Source: Leucobacter sp. Ag1 (GTDB taxonomy: Bacteria; Actinomycetota; Actinomycetes; Actinomycetales; Microbacteriaceae). From it: a DNA stretch of 64,000 nucleotides. A program made the translations under genes and the position numbers. The notes below the pieces were generated by a model that searched no databases, had not been told where the DNA came from, and saw only the letters and a list, made by a program, of their open reading frames with translations. The stretch spans positions 1 through 64,000 of the forward strand of contig NZ_LAYO01000104.1 of assembly GCF_000980875.1 (NCBI RefSeq), given 5' to 3'. Below are positions 18,509 to 27,542 of the stretch, in pieces (positions within the stretch are counted from its first letter, which is position 1; each line of letters opens with the position of its first letter).

Positions 18509-19509
18509 CGCGCGGCTCCCAGGTCGGCGAGCTGCGCGGCGCCCGCGTCGAGCAGCGCCCGCGCGACCGCGGCGCCGAGCGCGTAGGCGGTCTCGGCCCT
18601 GGCGAACGGGTCCTCGGGCAGCTGCGCCGAGTTCTCGCGCACGAGCGACGCGCTGCCGTCGACCCGGTACACGGCTCCGGCGAGCACGATGCGGCCGTCC
18701 TCGTCGATGCGCGCCCAGGCGCCGACCGGCGCGGCGCAGCCGGCCTCCAGCGTGCCGAGCAGGCTGCGCTCGGCGAGCGCCGTGCAGCGGGAATCGGTGT
18801 GCTCCACGGCGGCGAGCGCCGTGGCGATCGCGCCGGGCGTCGCGGCGTCCTCCGTGCGCGCCTCGATGGCGAGGGCGCCCTGACCGGGGGCGGTCGGGGC
18901 GTCTTCGAGCGGGAAGCGCTCGGTGATGGATCCGCCGCGGCCGATCCGCTCGAGTCCGGCGACGGCGAGCACCACGGCGTCGAGGTCGCGGCCCACGCGG
19001 CCGAGCCGGGTGTCGACGTTGCCGCGCAGGTCGTGCACGGCGAGGTCGGGGCGGCGCGCGAGCAGCTGCGCCGCGCGGCGCGGCGATCCGGTCCCGACGT
19101 CGGCGCCCTGCGGGAGCTCCGCGAGGGTCAGGCCGTCGCGGGCGCAGAGCGCGTCGCGGGGATCGACGCGCTCTGGGATCGCGCCGAGCGCGATCCCTTC
19201 GCACGGGCCGGTCGGCAGGTCCTTGAGCGAGTGCACGGCGAGGTCGCACTCGCCGGCGAGGAGGGCGTCGCGCAGCGCGCTCACGAACACGCCGGTGCCG
19301 CCGAGCTGCGAGAGGGGCGCCCGCGAGGTGTCGCCGTGAGTGGTGATGATCACGAGCACGACCTCGGCGCCCGTCGCCGCGGCGATCCGCTCGGCGACGC
19401 CCGTCGTCTGGGTGACGGCGAGCGCGCTGCCGCGCGTGCCGACGCGGATCAGGCCGTCGCGGGCCCGCACGGGCTCGCGCGAGACCAGGATCCCGCTGGG
19501 TGCGGTCAT
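18505..19509 (-). CDS. hemC: Hydroxymethylbilane synthase (porphobilinogen deaminase)
   Basis: Polymerises four porphobilinogens on a covalent dipyrromethane cofactor. The 334 residues contain IRVGTRGSALAVTQT, VHSLKDLP, GTGSPRRAAQL, LRGNVDTRL and the cofactor cysteine in LEAGCAAPVGAWA. Roughly 18 extra N-terminal residues precede the family start, so an internal start is possible. The ATG overlaps the cpfC stop by four bases, which supports the longer form. Confidence 0.96.
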   Translation of the reverse strand: MTAPSGILVSREPVRARDGLIRVGTRGSALAVTQTTGVAERIAAATGAEVVLVIITTHGDTSRAPLSQLGGTGVFVSALRDALLAGECDLAVHSLKDLPTGPCEGIALGAIPERVDPRDALCARDGLTLAELPQGADVGTGSPRRAAQLLARRPDLAVHDLRGNVDTRLGRVGRDLDAVVLAVAGLERIGRGGSITERFPLEDAPTAPGQGALAIEARTEDAATPGAIATALAAVEHTDSRCTALAERSLLGTLEAGCAAPVGAWARIDEDGRIVLAGAVYRVDGSASLVRENSAQLPEDPFARAETAYALGAAVARALLDAGAAQLADLGAAR

Positions 19510-20675
19510 GCGTCGGCCGCCTGCATCGCTCGGGCGCGGTGCGCGCGCACGGCGGCCTGGCGCTCCTCGGTGTCGCAGCAGCCCTCGCCGCACACGTCGA
19601 ACCAGGGGCCGAGCGCGAGCTCGGAGGCGCGCTCGGCGACGGGGGTGCCGTCGCTGCGCTCGAGCACGAGGTCGATGAGTCCGCTCACGTAGGCCGGGTG
19701 GGTGCCGGGGGTCGGCACGCGCACGACCTCGAGGCCGTGCTCTCCCGCGGTCTCGATGGCCTCGGTGTCGAGGTCCCAGAGGACCTCCATGTGGTCGCTC
19801 ACGAAGCCGACGGGCACGATGACGATCGCCTTCGCGCTGCCCTCGGGAATCTCGGCGATGAAGTCGTTGATGTCGGGCTCGAGCCACGGCTGGTGCGCGG
19901 GGCCGCTGCGCGACTGGTACACGAGGTCCCACGCCGCGCCCTCGCCGGCGGCCTCGGCCACCGCGGCGCTCACCGCCAGGTGCTGGGCCTCGTACGCCCC
20001 GGCGCCGCCGAGCGCCTCGGGGTGCGGCCCGAAGTCGCCCGTGTAGCTGTTCGGCACCGAGTGGGTGGCGAACAGGATCCGGACATCCTGCGCGGGGTCG
20101 AGGCCGGGGATCTTCTCGCGCAGTTCGGCGATGCCGCCGCGCAGCGCCTCGACGAACGGCGCGATGAAGCCCGGGTGATCGAAGTAGGGGCGGGCCTTGT
20201 CGATGGTCAGGCGGCCCGCGAGGCCGGTCTCGGCGAGCGCGTCGTCGATGTTCTCCTGATACTGCTTGCACCCCGAGTAGGAGGCGTAGGCGCTCGTCGC
20301 GAGCGCGAGGATCCGGCGGAAACCGTGGGCTTCCGCCTCCCGCAGCGCGTCCGGCAGGGTCGGATCCCAGTTGCGGTTGCCCCACAGCACCGGCAGGTCG
20401 ATGCCGCGGCGATCCAGCTCGGCCGCGAGCGCGTCGCGCAGTTCGTGGTTCTGCCGATTGATGGGGCTGACCCCGCCGAAGTGGCGGTAGTGGTGCGCGA
20501 CCTCTTCGAGGCGCTCGTCCGGGATCCCGCGCCCGCGGGTGACGTTGCGCAGGAACGGGATCACGTCGTCCTGCCCCTCCGGGCCGCCGAAGCCGAGCAG
20601 CAGGATCGCGTCGTACTCGTGAGGCTGCTCGTCGAACGCGGCCGGTGCGGCGGCGAGGGCGGGATCGGTGCTCAT
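19506..20675 (-). CDS. cpfC: Coproporphyrin III ferrochelatase
   Basis: Inserts ferrous iron into coproporphyrin III in the coproporphyrin-dependent heme pathway; the HemH name is also used. The 389 residues have AILLLGFGGPEGQDDV at the start, VLWGNRNWDPTL, LALATSAYASYSGCKQY and FATHSVPNS. A Cys in YSGCKQY plus CGEGCC near the C-terminus match the four cysteines that hold a [2Fe-2S] cluster in actinobacterial ferrochelatases. It overlaps chdC and hemC by four bases each. Confidence 0.95.
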   Translation of the reverse strand: MSTDPALAAAPAAFDEQPHEYDAILLLGFGGPEGQDDVIPFLRNVTRGRGIPDERLEEVAHHYRHFGGVSPINRQNHELRDALAAELDRRGIDLPVLWGNRNWDPTLPDALREAEAHGFRRILALATSAYASYSGCKQYQENIDDALAETGLAGRLTIDKARPYFDHPGFIAPFVEALRGGIAELREKIPGLDPAQDVRILFATHSVPNSYTGDFGPHPEALGGAGAYEAQHLAVSAAVAEAAGEGAAWDLVYQSRSGPAHQPWLEPDINDFIAEIPEGSAKAIVIVPVGFVSDHMEVLWDLDTEAIETAGEHGLEVVRVPTPGTHPAYVSGLIDLVLERSDGTPVAERASELALGPWFDVCGEGCCDTEERQAAVRAHRARAMQAADA

Positions 20676-21388
20676 CGAAGGACCTCCAGTGCTTCGGTTT
20701 CGGTGATTCGGCGGCCCGTGAAGAACGGGACCTCCTCGCGCATGTGGCGTCGCGCGTCGGTGTTGCGCAGCTCGCGCATCATGTCGACCAGGTCGGTCAG
20801 CTCATCGGACTCCATCGGCAGGAGCCACTCGTAGTCGCCCAGCGCGAACGACGAGACGGTGTTCGCCACGACCGAGCGGAACGCGGCGCCCTTGCGCCCG
20901 TGGTCGGCGAGCATGCGGCGGCGATCCTCGTCGGGCAGCAGGTACCACTCGGCGTCGCGCACGAAGGGGTAGAGCACGAGCCAGTCGCGCGCGGACTCGC
21001 CGCGCAGGAAGCCGGGCACGTGGGCGCGGTTGAACTCGGCGGTGCGGTGCACGCCGAGCGCGTTCCACGTCGGCAGCAGGCGGTCGATGGCGGCCGTGCG
21101 GCGCAGCACGCGCAGGGCGGCCTGCAGCCCCTCGGCGGTGTCTCCGTGCAGCCAGACCATCAGGTCGGCGTCGGCGCGCAGACCCGACACGTCGTACCAC
21201 CCGCGCAGCACGGTCCCGTCGGCGGCGAGCCGCTCGCCGGCGGCCGTCAGCTCGGCCAGCTCGCTCTGCGCGGCGGCGTCGCCCGCGGGCGCGGGGCGCT
21301 GAGGATCGCGACGGAACACCGCGAACAGGGTGTAGCCGCTCGGGCCGGGCTCGGCGGGGTGCGCCGCGGACTGCTCGTGTGCGCTCAT
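20672..21388 (-). CDS. chdC: Coproheme decarboxylase (HemQ)
   Basis: Removes two propionates from coproheme to give heme b, the final step of the actinobacterial route. In the 238-residue protein His123 (RAHVPGF), Tyr140 (LVLYPFVR) and His163 (LADHGRKG) keep the spacing of 17 and 23 residues of the distal His, redox Tyr and proximal His of actinobacterial enzymes (118, 135 and 158 in C. diphtheriae numbering). The C-terminal RRHMREEVPFFTGRR is also typical. The ATG overlaps the cgoX stop by four bases. Confidence 0.95.
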   Translation of the reverse strand: MSAHEQSAAHPAEPGPSGYTLFAVFRRDPQRPAPAGDAAAQSELAELTAAGERLAADGTVLRGWYDVSGLRADADLMVWLHGDTAEGLQAALRVLRRTAAIDRLLPTWNALGVHRTAEFNRAHVPGFLRGESARDWLVLYPFVRDAEWYLLPDEDRRRMLADHGRKGAAFRSVVANTVSSFALGDYEWLLPMESDELTDLVDMMRELRNTDARRHMREEVPFFTGRRITETEALEVLR

Positions 21389-22932
21389 GGGGTGTGACTC
21401 CTCTGCTGGGACTCGCTGCGGGTGGACGGTTCGGGGGATCCGCCGGGGGCGGGGGGTCGTTCGGCCGACCGGGACAGGCCGGCCAGCAGCTCGCGCGCGG
21501 CGGCGCGCGCGTGCGGGATCACCTGGGCGAGGCCCGTGACGGAGGCGGCCTCGCCGGTCCGGGCGACCGGGACTCGGGGTGCGGTGCTTCCTGCGACGGT
21601 TCCCGCGGTCCCCGCCGCGGCTCCGGCGACGCCGGAGTCCTGCGCAGCGGCGCGCGGCATGGTCCAGACGGCACGGTGCATCTCGCGCACGTCGCCGGCG
21701 CGCAGCTCGACGCCCAGGAGCTCGGCCGCATCGGCGACGGCGCGCTCGCGCACGGCCGCGTCCCCGAGCCCGCGCGTGGCCGGGATCCAGTCCGCGCTGC
21801 CGTAGGAGAGCCGCACGAGGTGCCGGCCGGGGCCGAGCCCCTCGGCCGAGGCGCGCCACTTCGCCGAGGTGTGGGTCAGGGCTTTCGCGGCGGGACCTCC
21901 GCGGTCGCTCCCCGCGACGAGCAGGCCGGTGCCGCGGGGGGCCGCGTCGAGTCGCGGATCCTCGATGGCGAGCAGCACGACCTCCACGTCGAAGCCGGGA
22001 TCCCGCACGAGGCCCGGGAGCTGAGCCGCGAGCAGCACCGCATCGACGCGGATCGTCTCGCCGGCGAGCTGCACGTCCCAGCCGTCGTCGACGCCGCTCA
22101 CCTCGACGACCTCGGCGCCGAGGCGGATCGCGACGCCGAGCTCGCGCAGTTCGTCTTCGAGCCGTTCAGGCAGCCGGTGCATGCCGCCGCCGACGCGGGC
22201 GACCGCGCCGCCGGCGGAGGTCCGTCGCGCGTTCGCCGCACGCACCGCCCGGGTGAGCGAACGGCCCTTCGCGAGGGTCGACGCCAGACCGGGGGCGACG
22301 CGCGCGACGGGCAGGCTCTCGGGATCCGTCGAGTAGACGCCGCGGGCGACGGGGCGCACGAGGCGGTCGAGCACCCTGGAGCCGAAGCGGGCCTCGACGA
22401 GGCCGCCGAGGGACCGCTCGTCGCGGCCGACCGCGCGCGGCAGCAGCGGCTCGATCGCGGCGCGCAGCGCCCCGCCGAGCCCGAGGGCCCGGCGGGCAGC
22501 ACGCGAGAACGGCCGTGCGGGGATCCCGAGCAGACCCGGGGGCAGCGCGTACGCGGTCCCGCTGTCGTAGGCCCACGAGCCCAGCTGCTGCGGCGCCTCG
22601 ATCCGGTCGATCATGCCGAGCTCGGTCAGCAGCACGGCGACGCCGTCGCCGCGGGTGGCGTAGGCCTCGGCCCCGAGATCGGCGACCACGGCATCGGTGC
22701 CGGCCCACGCCGCGATCCGCTCGCCGCGCAGCTTGCCGCCGAGCCGGTCGTCGCGTTCGATCACCGTGACCTCGGCCCCGCCGAGCGCGAGATCGCGCGC
22801 GGCGACGAGACCGGCGATCCCGCCGCCGACCACAGCGACGCGCCGCGCCGCGCCACGGTTCGCAGCAGCGGGGAGCGCCGCAGCCCGTCGCGCGGCGCGG
22901 CCGAGGGGTTGGTCCTCGTCGTCAGCGCCCAT
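21385..22932 (-). CDS. cgoX: Coproporphyrinogen III oxidase (FAD, HemY/CgoX type)
   Basis: Oxidises coproporphyrinogen III to coproporphyrin III with FAD and oxygen. The 515-residue protein has an N-terminal dinucleotide fold VAVVGGGIAGLVAARDL (GGGIAG at about 36-41) after a 30-residue Ala/Arg-rich tail. The second FAD block is near the C-terminus before an Ala-rich stretch. The chdC/cpfC neighbours identify it as the coproporphyrin-type enzyme and not a protoporphyrinogen oxidase. The C-terminal 50 residues are Pro/Ser-rich. The ATG overlaps the hemE end by 11 bases. Confidence 0.9.
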   Translation of the reverse strand: MGADDEDQPLGRAARRAAALPAAANRGAARRVAVVGGGIAGLVAARDLALGGAEVTVIERDDRLGGKLRGERIAAWAGTDAVVADLGAEAYATRGDGVAVLLTELGMIDRIEAPQQLGSWAYDSGTAYALPPGLLGIPARPFSRAARRALGLGGALRAAIEPLLPRAVGRDERSLGGLVEARFGSRVLDRLVRPVARGVYSTDPESLPVARVAPGLASTLAKGRSLTRAVRAANARRTSAGGAVARVGGGMHRLPERLEDELRELGVAIRLGAEVVEVSGVDDGWDVQLAGETIRVDAVLLAAQLPGLVRDPGFDVEVVLLAIEDPRLDAAPRGTGLLVAGSDRGGPAAKALTHTSAKWRASAEGLGPGRHLVRLSYGSADWIPATRGLGDAAVRERAVADAAELLGVELRAGDVREMHRAVWTMPRAAAQDSGVAGAAAGTAGTVAGSTAPRVPVARTGEAASVTGLAQVIPHARAAARELLAGLSRSAERPPAPGGSPEPSTRSESQQRSHTP

Positions 22933-24040
22933 GGACCCGCTCCACGAGCCGGGTGAGCACCGACGGATCGGCCTCGGGCGGGACCCCGTGGCCGAGGTTC
23001 AGCACGTGCGCGGGCGCGCGCCGCCCGCGGGCGATCACGTCATCGACGTGCGCGTCGAGCACCTCGGCGGGCGCCGCCAGGAACGCCGGATCGATGTTGC
23101 CCTGCAGCACCACCGCGTCGCCCAGCGCCCGGCTGGCCTCGTCGAGCGGAGTGCGCCAGTCGACGCCGACGGCGTCGACGCCGAGGCCCGCGAACTGGTC
23201 GGCCAGGTGACCGGCGCCGACGGCGAAGTGGATGCGCGGCACCCGTGCCCCGGCAGCGGCGTAGCCCTCGAGGCCGGGATCCGGCGCGTGCAGGTGGCGC
23301 ACGGCGTCGAGCGCCTTCGCCGAGTGGACCGCGACCGAATCGCGGTAGTCGACGGGGCGCAGCGATCCGGCCCAGGAGTCGAACAGCTGGACGGCGCTCG
23401 CGCCCGCCAGCACCTGCGCTTCGAGGAACGCGCCGCTGAGTTCGGCGGCCCAGTCGAGCAGCGCCGCCCACGTCTCGGGCTCCGCGTGCATGAGCGCGCG
23501 AGCGCGCAGGTGGTCGCGCGACGGCCCGCCCTCGACCAGGTAGGAGGCGAGCGTGAAGGGCGCGCCCGCGAAGCCGATCAGCGGGGTCGATCCGAGTTCG
23601 GCGACGGTGATCTCGACGGCGCGGCGGATCGGATCCAGGTGCTCGCGCAGGCGGTCCGCACCGTGCTCGGCGCGGAGCCGTGCGACCTGCTCGGCGGTGC
23701 GCACCGGTTCGGCGAACACGGGGCCGCGGCCCGCGACGATCTGCACGTCGACCCCGGCGAGGAGCAGGGGCACCACGATGTCGCTGAAGAAGATGCCGGC
23801 GTCGACGCCGTGCCGGCGCACCGGCTGCAGCGTGATCTCGGCGGCCAGCTCGGGGGTGGTGCAGGCCTCGAGCATGTCGCCGCCGGCGCGCAGCTCGCGG
23901 TACTCGGGGAGCGAGCGTCCGGCCTGGCGCATGAACCAGACCGGGGTCGTCTCGGGGCGGTCACCGCGGAGTGCTCGGACGAGCGGAGCGGCCGAGGTGC
24001 GGCCGTCGCGGAGGGGGTGCGAGGAGGGCAGGGCATTCAT
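22922..24040 (-). CDS. hemE: Uroporphyrinogen decarboxylase
   Basis: Decarboxylates the four acetates of uroporphyrinogen III to coproporphyrinogen III. The 372 residues carry the signature VWFMRQAGRSLPEYRELR (about 34-51), IFFSDIVVPLLLAGVDVQ, GFAGAPFTLASYLVEGG and LQGNIDP. It is the first gene of the eight-gene operon. The ATG has no Shine-Dalgarno; a TAGCAT hexamer ends nine bases upstream, so the mRNA leader is at most a few bases long. Confidence 0.97.
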   Translation of the reverse strand: MNALPSSHPLRDGRTSAAPLVRALRGDRPETTPVWFMRQAGRSLPEYRELRAGGDMLEACTTPELAAEITLQPVRRHGVDAGIFFSDIVVPLLLAGVDVQIVAGRGPVFAEPVRTAEQVARLRAEHGADRLREHLDPIRRAVEITVAELGSTPLIGFAGAPFTLASYLVEGGPSRDHLRARALMHAEPETWAALLDWAAELSGAFLEAQVLAGASAVQLFDSWAGSLRPVDYRDSVAVHSAKALDAVRHLHAPDPGLEGYAAAGARVPRIHFAVGAGHLADQFAGLGVDAVGVDWRTPLDEASRALGDAVVLQGNIDPAFLAAPAEVLDAHVDDVIARGRRAPAHVLNLGHGVPPEADPSVLTRLVERVHGR

Positions 24041-24073
24041 CAGATGATGATGCTAACGTATTCATCCGATGAA
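24036..24073. promoter_or_regulatory. Twin palindrome operator in the hemE-hemA divergent promoter
   Basis: Two copies of a 13-base palindrome TTCATCNGATGAA: 24061-24073 is perfect and 24036-24048 has one mismatch. Their centres are 25 bases apart. Between them lie back-to-back -10-like hexamers, TAGCAT reading toward hemE (24055-24050) and TAACGT reading toward hemA (24054-24059). One site overlaps the hemE start codon. A dimeric repressor bound here could control both heme units. No regulator gene is adjacent. Confidence 0.6.
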
Positions 24074-24142
24074 GATGCACACTCTCGTTCAGCTTGCTCT
24101 CAGGCACCGGGATTCCGCACGATTCCGCGGAGTTCCAGCCTG

Positions 24143-25402
24143 ATGAGCCTGCTCTGCGTATCCGTCGACCACCACCGGGCCGACCTCGAACTGCTCGAAC
24201 ACATCGAGCGACGCGCCGACGACCTCACGGCGCGGCTGACCGATCCCGCATTCGCCACGGGAGCCGTCGTGGTGGCCACGTGCAACCGCTTCGAGGCCTA
24301 CCTCGACTCCCCCGTGCTCGACCGCGACGCGGTGCTCCGCAGCCTCGCCGAGGCCGCGGAGCTGCCCGCCGAGCGCTTCGCGGACGCGAGCGCCGTGCAC
24401 GCCGGCAGCGAGGTGCCCGAGCACCTGTTCGCCGTCGCCGGCGGCCTCGAATCGGCCGTCGTCGGCGAGGGCGAGATCGCCGGCCAGGTGCGCCGCGCGC
24501 TCGACCGGGCTCGCACCGCGGGCACCGTCACGACCGAGCTCGAACGCCTCTTCCAGCGCGCCACCGGCGTCTCGAAGGCGATCAAGCACCGCACCGGGAT
24601 CCAGTCGAAGGGCCGCTCGCTCGTCCGCCTCGCCCTGCGCATGGCGGAGAGCCGCATCGGCGACTGGCGCGGCACCCGTATCGTGCTCGTCGGTACCGGC
24701 GCCTACGCGGGCGCCAGCCTCGCCGCGCTCCGCGCGCGCGGCGCCGAACGCATCGGGGTCTACTCCCCCTCGGGCCGGGCCCAGCAGTTCGCCGCGTCGC
24801 ACGGGGTGCGGGCGATCCCGCACGAGGCGCTCGAACTCGAGCTGGAGCGCGCCGACCTCGTGATCGCGTGCAGCCACGCGCAGGATCCGCTGCTCGACCG
24901 AGAGCGCTTCGCCCGCACCGTCGCACCGTCGCGCGCGCCGTTCTGCCACGCGCTCGCGGGCGGCGCGGTGTCGAACGCCGACCGGCCGCGCCCCCGTCTC
25001 CTCATCGACCTCGGCGTGCCCCGCAACATCGACCCCGCTTCGGCCACCGTGCCGGGCGTCGAACTGCTGGACCTCGAGACCGTCGCGAAGCACGCCCCCA
25101 TCGCCGAGCTCAGCGCCGAAGCGGAGGCGCGCGAGATCGTCGCCGACGCCGCCGCCGAGTTCGCGGCCGACCGCGCCGAGCTCGACGCGGTACCCGCCCT
25201 CGTGACGTTGCGCGGGCACGTGCACGGGATCCTGGAGGACGAGATCGCGCGCTCGGGCGACCCGGACGTCGCTGCCGCACTCCGGCACTTCGCGGGACGC
25301 CTCATGCACCAGCCCACCGTGCGGGTGCGCCAGCTGGGCCGCGCCGGACGCGCACCGGAGGCGCGGGCCGCGGTCGAGGCGCTGTTCGGGCCGGGCGAAT
25401 AG
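24143..25402 (+). CDS. hemA: Glutamyl-tRNA reductase
   Basis: NADPH-dependent reductase that makes glutamate-1-semialdehyde from Glu-tRNA, the entry step of the C5 pathway. The 419 residues begin MSLLCVSVDHHRADLELLE and have the nucleophile in VVATCNRFEAYL (Cys47). The dinucleotide fold is VLVGTGAYAGASLAALRARG. HVHGILEDEIARSGD and HFAGRLMHQPTVRVRQ are standard C-terminal blocks. Start chosen by conservation. It is transcribed divergently from the eight-gene operon that uses its product. Confidence 0.96.
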   Translation: MSLLCVSVDHHRADLELLEHIERRADDLTARLTDPAFATGAVVVATCNRFEAYLDSPVLDRDAVLRSLAEAAELPAERFADASAVHAGSEVPEHLFAVAGGLESAVVGEGEIAGQVRRALDRARTAGTVTTELERLFQRATGVSKAIKHRTGIQSKGRSLVRLALRMAESRIGDWRGTRIVLVGTGAYAGASLAALRARGAERIGVYSPSGRAQQFAASHGVRAIPHEALELELERADLVIACSHAQDPLLDRERFARTVAPSRAPFCHALAGGAVSNADRPRPRLLIDLGVPRNIDPASATVPGVELLDLETVAKHAPIAELSAEAEAREIVADAAAEFAADRAELDAVPALVTLRGHVHGILEDEIARSGDPDVAAALRHFAGRLMHQPTVRVRQLGRAGRAPEARAAVEALFGPGE

Positions 25403-25441
25403 GGCGGGGTCGGGCTCCCTCTCCGGCCCCCTTCGCCGAGA

Positions 25442-25487
25442 GGCGGCAAACTCATCGAATCAGCGCGCAATCCAGGAGTTTGACGCC
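25442..25487. repeat. Imperfect 12-bp inverted repeat downstream of hemA
   Basis: GGCGGCAAACTC (25442-25453) pairs with GAGTTTGACGCC (25476-25487) with one mismatch and a 22-base loop. It lies 40 bases past hemA and lacks a T tract. The rest of the 206-base gap to the GNAT gene holds only low-complexity C/G-rich sequence. Confidence 0.45.
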
Positions 25488-25608
25488 ACTCGACGACCTG
25501 CGGCGAGCGCACACACGCTCGGGGCCTCCCCTCCCGACGCCCCCGAGTCCCGACCCAGGCCCAAGCCAGAGGCGAGGCCGAACCCCGTCCGAGTTTCAGC
25601 CCCGGGAT

Positions 25609-26655
25609 CTAGACGTCGTATCCGTAGGCGAGCAGGTGCACCACGGTGCCGTCGGGTCGGGTGAACTGGCGCTCTCGGTCGACGAGGCGCTCGAAGCCGA
25701 GGCGCTCGTAGAGCCTCCAGGCGGGTTCCATCATCAGGCCGGTGTTGAGCACGAGCCGACTGTTGCCGCGGAGTCGGGCCAGGGTGATGCCGAGCCGGGT
25801 GAGCCGTTCGCCGATGCCGCGTCCGCGGGCCGCGGCGCCGACACCGAGGAGGCGGATGTCGAGCTCGCCGGGGCGCGCGACGTCGCTGAGCGTCTTCCCG
25901 GGGCGGGGCGTCGTGATCGTGCCGAGCAGTTCGCCGCTGTCCCGGTCCTCGGCGACCCACACGATGCCGTCGCGCATGCGTCCGGCGACGTCCGCGATCT
26001 CGTGCAGGTAGCCCGAGTCGAGCCCCTCGTAGGTGTCCCGGTACGCAGCGAGCACGAGCGCGCTGACCGCTTCGACGTCGGTGCTCCGGATCTCGCGCAC
26101 CCGCACGCTCGTATCGATCGGGCCCGCGGCGTCGCCGCCTAGGGGGTAGGCGTAGGTGAGGGATCCTCCGTATCCGCCGTCCGCGAGACTCGTGTCGCGT
26201 TCGGGGGTGCGCTCGTAGCCGAGCTTCGCGTAGAGGTGCTGGGCGGGGTTGCGTTCGCCGGTGTCGAGACGGATCGCGTCGACGCCCCACCGCAGGGCGA
26301 ACTCGGTGCCGGCGCGGGTGAGCGCGGCGCCGAGTCCTGAGCCCTGCGCCGCCGGGTCGACGGCGACGAGGCGGAGTTCGGCTTCGCCCGGTGCCGCGAG
26401 CTTGGTGTACGCGCCTCCGCCGCGGAGCACGCTGACCGCACCGACCACTTCGCCGGGGGCCTCGGTGCGAGCGGCGACGAGCACGCGCCCGGCGGCATCG
26501 CGTCCGGCGGTGTCGCGCTCGGTGGCGAGCCACGCTTCGTTGCCGTCGAGGTCGGCGGCGTAGGGGCCGGCGGCGTACGCCCGGTGCAACAGATCGGCTT
26601 CCGCGGTGTGTTCTTCGGGGCGGATGGGACGGATCTCGAAGGCGCTGCTGCTCAC
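25609..26655 (-). CDS. Tandem GNAT N-acetyltransferase
   Basis: 348-residue protein with two consecutive GNAT folds. Domain one starts FEIRPIRPEEH and has RLVAVDPAAQGSGLGAALTR as its acetyl-CoA loop. Domain two starts VREIRSTDVEAVSALVLAAY and has RLLGVGAAARGRGIGERLTR. Both pyrophosphate loops look intact, so both halves could bind CoA. The acceptor is unknown. The GTG start sits six bases after TAAACT. It is divergent from the YceI gene. Confidence 0.85.
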   Translation of the reverse strand: MSSSAFEIRPIRPEEHTAEADLLHRAYAAGPYAADLDGNEAWLATERDTAGRDAAGRVLVAARTEAPGEVVGAVSVLRGGGAYTKLAAPGEAELRLVAVDPAAQGSGLGAALTRAGTEFALRWGVDAIRLDTGERNPAQHLYAKLGYERTPERDTSLADGGYGGSLTYAYPLGGDAAGPIDTSVRVREIRSTDVEAVSALVLAAYRDTYEGLDSGYLHEIADVAGRMRDGIVWVAEDRDSGELLGTITTPRPGKTLSDVARPGELDIRLLGVGAAARGRGIGERLTRLGITLARLRGNSRLVLNTGLMMEPAWRLYERLGFERLVDRERQFTRPDGTVVHLLAYGYDV

Positions 26656-26661
26656 CGCTCA

Positions 26662-26667
26662 AGTTTA
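26662..26667 (-). promoter_or_regulatory. -10 box (TAAACT) of the tandem GNAT gene
   Basis: TAAACT, six bases, then the GTG at 26655 on the minus strand. No good -35 and no Shine-Dalgarno are seen. Confidence 0.45.
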
Positions 26668-26834
26668 CGGCTGTCGCATCGCGCTCGTTTCTCTCCGCTT
26701 GTGGAGCGGGCTCCCAGCCTGCCCATGGGTTTTCACGTGAGAGTAGTTGCTACGGGGTCGTATTCACCGCAGGTGCGGTGGAGGCGTCGCCGTCGACTTT
26801 TTGTTTCTCGAAGGATTCTGCGGAGGGCTGGCGC

Positions 26835-27542
26835 ATGAGACGACGGACCAAGGTGCTGATCGGCTCCGCCGTCGCGTTGGTACTGATCGGTGGTGCTGTG
26901 GCGATCGGAGGGCCGATCGTGTACCGCGACGTGATCGCGAAGCCGGCGGACGCCGTGCCGACCATCTCGGCGGGCCCCGGCACGCTCAGCAGCACCCCGA
27001 CCGGCCGTCTCTCGGCGGCGGATGTCGATGGAGTCTGGTCCGTGGGCTCCGGTTCGGAGGCGGGGTACCGGGTGAACGAGGTGCTGAACGGCACCGACGT
27101 GACCGTGACCGGCAGAACCTCCGAGGTGACGGGGTCGTTGACGGTACAGGATCTGACGCTCACGAAGGCGGATCTCTCGGTCGATGTGGCGTCGATCGCG
27201 ACCGACAGCCAGAATCGCGACGATTACTTCCGCTCGACGGCGCTGCGCACCGATCGGTTCCCGAAGGCCACCCTCGTGCTGACGAAAGCGGCGAAGCCGG
27301 CAGCCGCCCCGAAGGCCGGCGAAACCGTGAAGCAGTCGGTGACGGGCGACCTGACGCTCGCGGGCAAGACGCGGTCGGTCACGTTCGAGGTCGAGGTTCG
27401 CTCGGACAGTTCGCAGACCCAGATCGCCGGGCAGATCCCGATCACGTTCGCCGACTACGGCGTCGAAGCGCCCAGCCTCGGATTCGTGAAGGTGGAGCCC
27501 AAGGGGTTCGTCGAGTTCCAGCTGCTGGCGCACAAGGGCTAA
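26835..27542 (+). CDS. YceI-family lipocalin-like secreted protein
   Basis: 235-residue protein with an N-terminal hydrophobic anchor or signal (VLIGSAVALVLIGGAVAIGG) and a YceI domain: DGVWSVGSGSEAGYRVNEVL, then DLSVDVASIATDSQNRDDYF and a C-terminal LGFVKVEPKGFVEFQL. YceI domains bind polyisoprenoid-type ligands in a beta-barrel; the ligand here is unknown. The ATG follows a GGAGGG. The upstream 180 bases contain a 7-bp hairpin and a T-rich stretch but no clear promoter. Its stop overlaps the stop of the convergent Ig-like gene. Confidence 0.85.
   Translation: MRRRTKVLIGSAVALVLIGGAVAIGGPIVYRDVIAKPADAVPTISAGPGTLSSTPTGRLSAADVDGVWSVGSGSEAGYRVNEVLNGTDVTVTGRTSEVTGSLTVQDLTLTKADLSVDVASIATDSQNRDDYFRSTALRTDRFPKATLVLTKAAKPAAAPKAGETVKQSVTGDLTLAGKTRSVTFEVEVRSDSSQTQIAGQIPITFADYGVEAPSLGFVKVEPKGFVEFQLLAHKG

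Noticed and set aside
22697-25402. A 900-codon frame starting inside the cgoX/hemE region and reading into hemA
   Set aside because: Only the part from 24143 has family similarity; the upstream part is antisense to cgoX and hemE. It is not a fusion.
25442-25487. A fourth copy of the dispersed palindromic element after hemA
   Set aside because: It is an inverted repeat in an intergenic gap but shares none of the element's sequence blocks.
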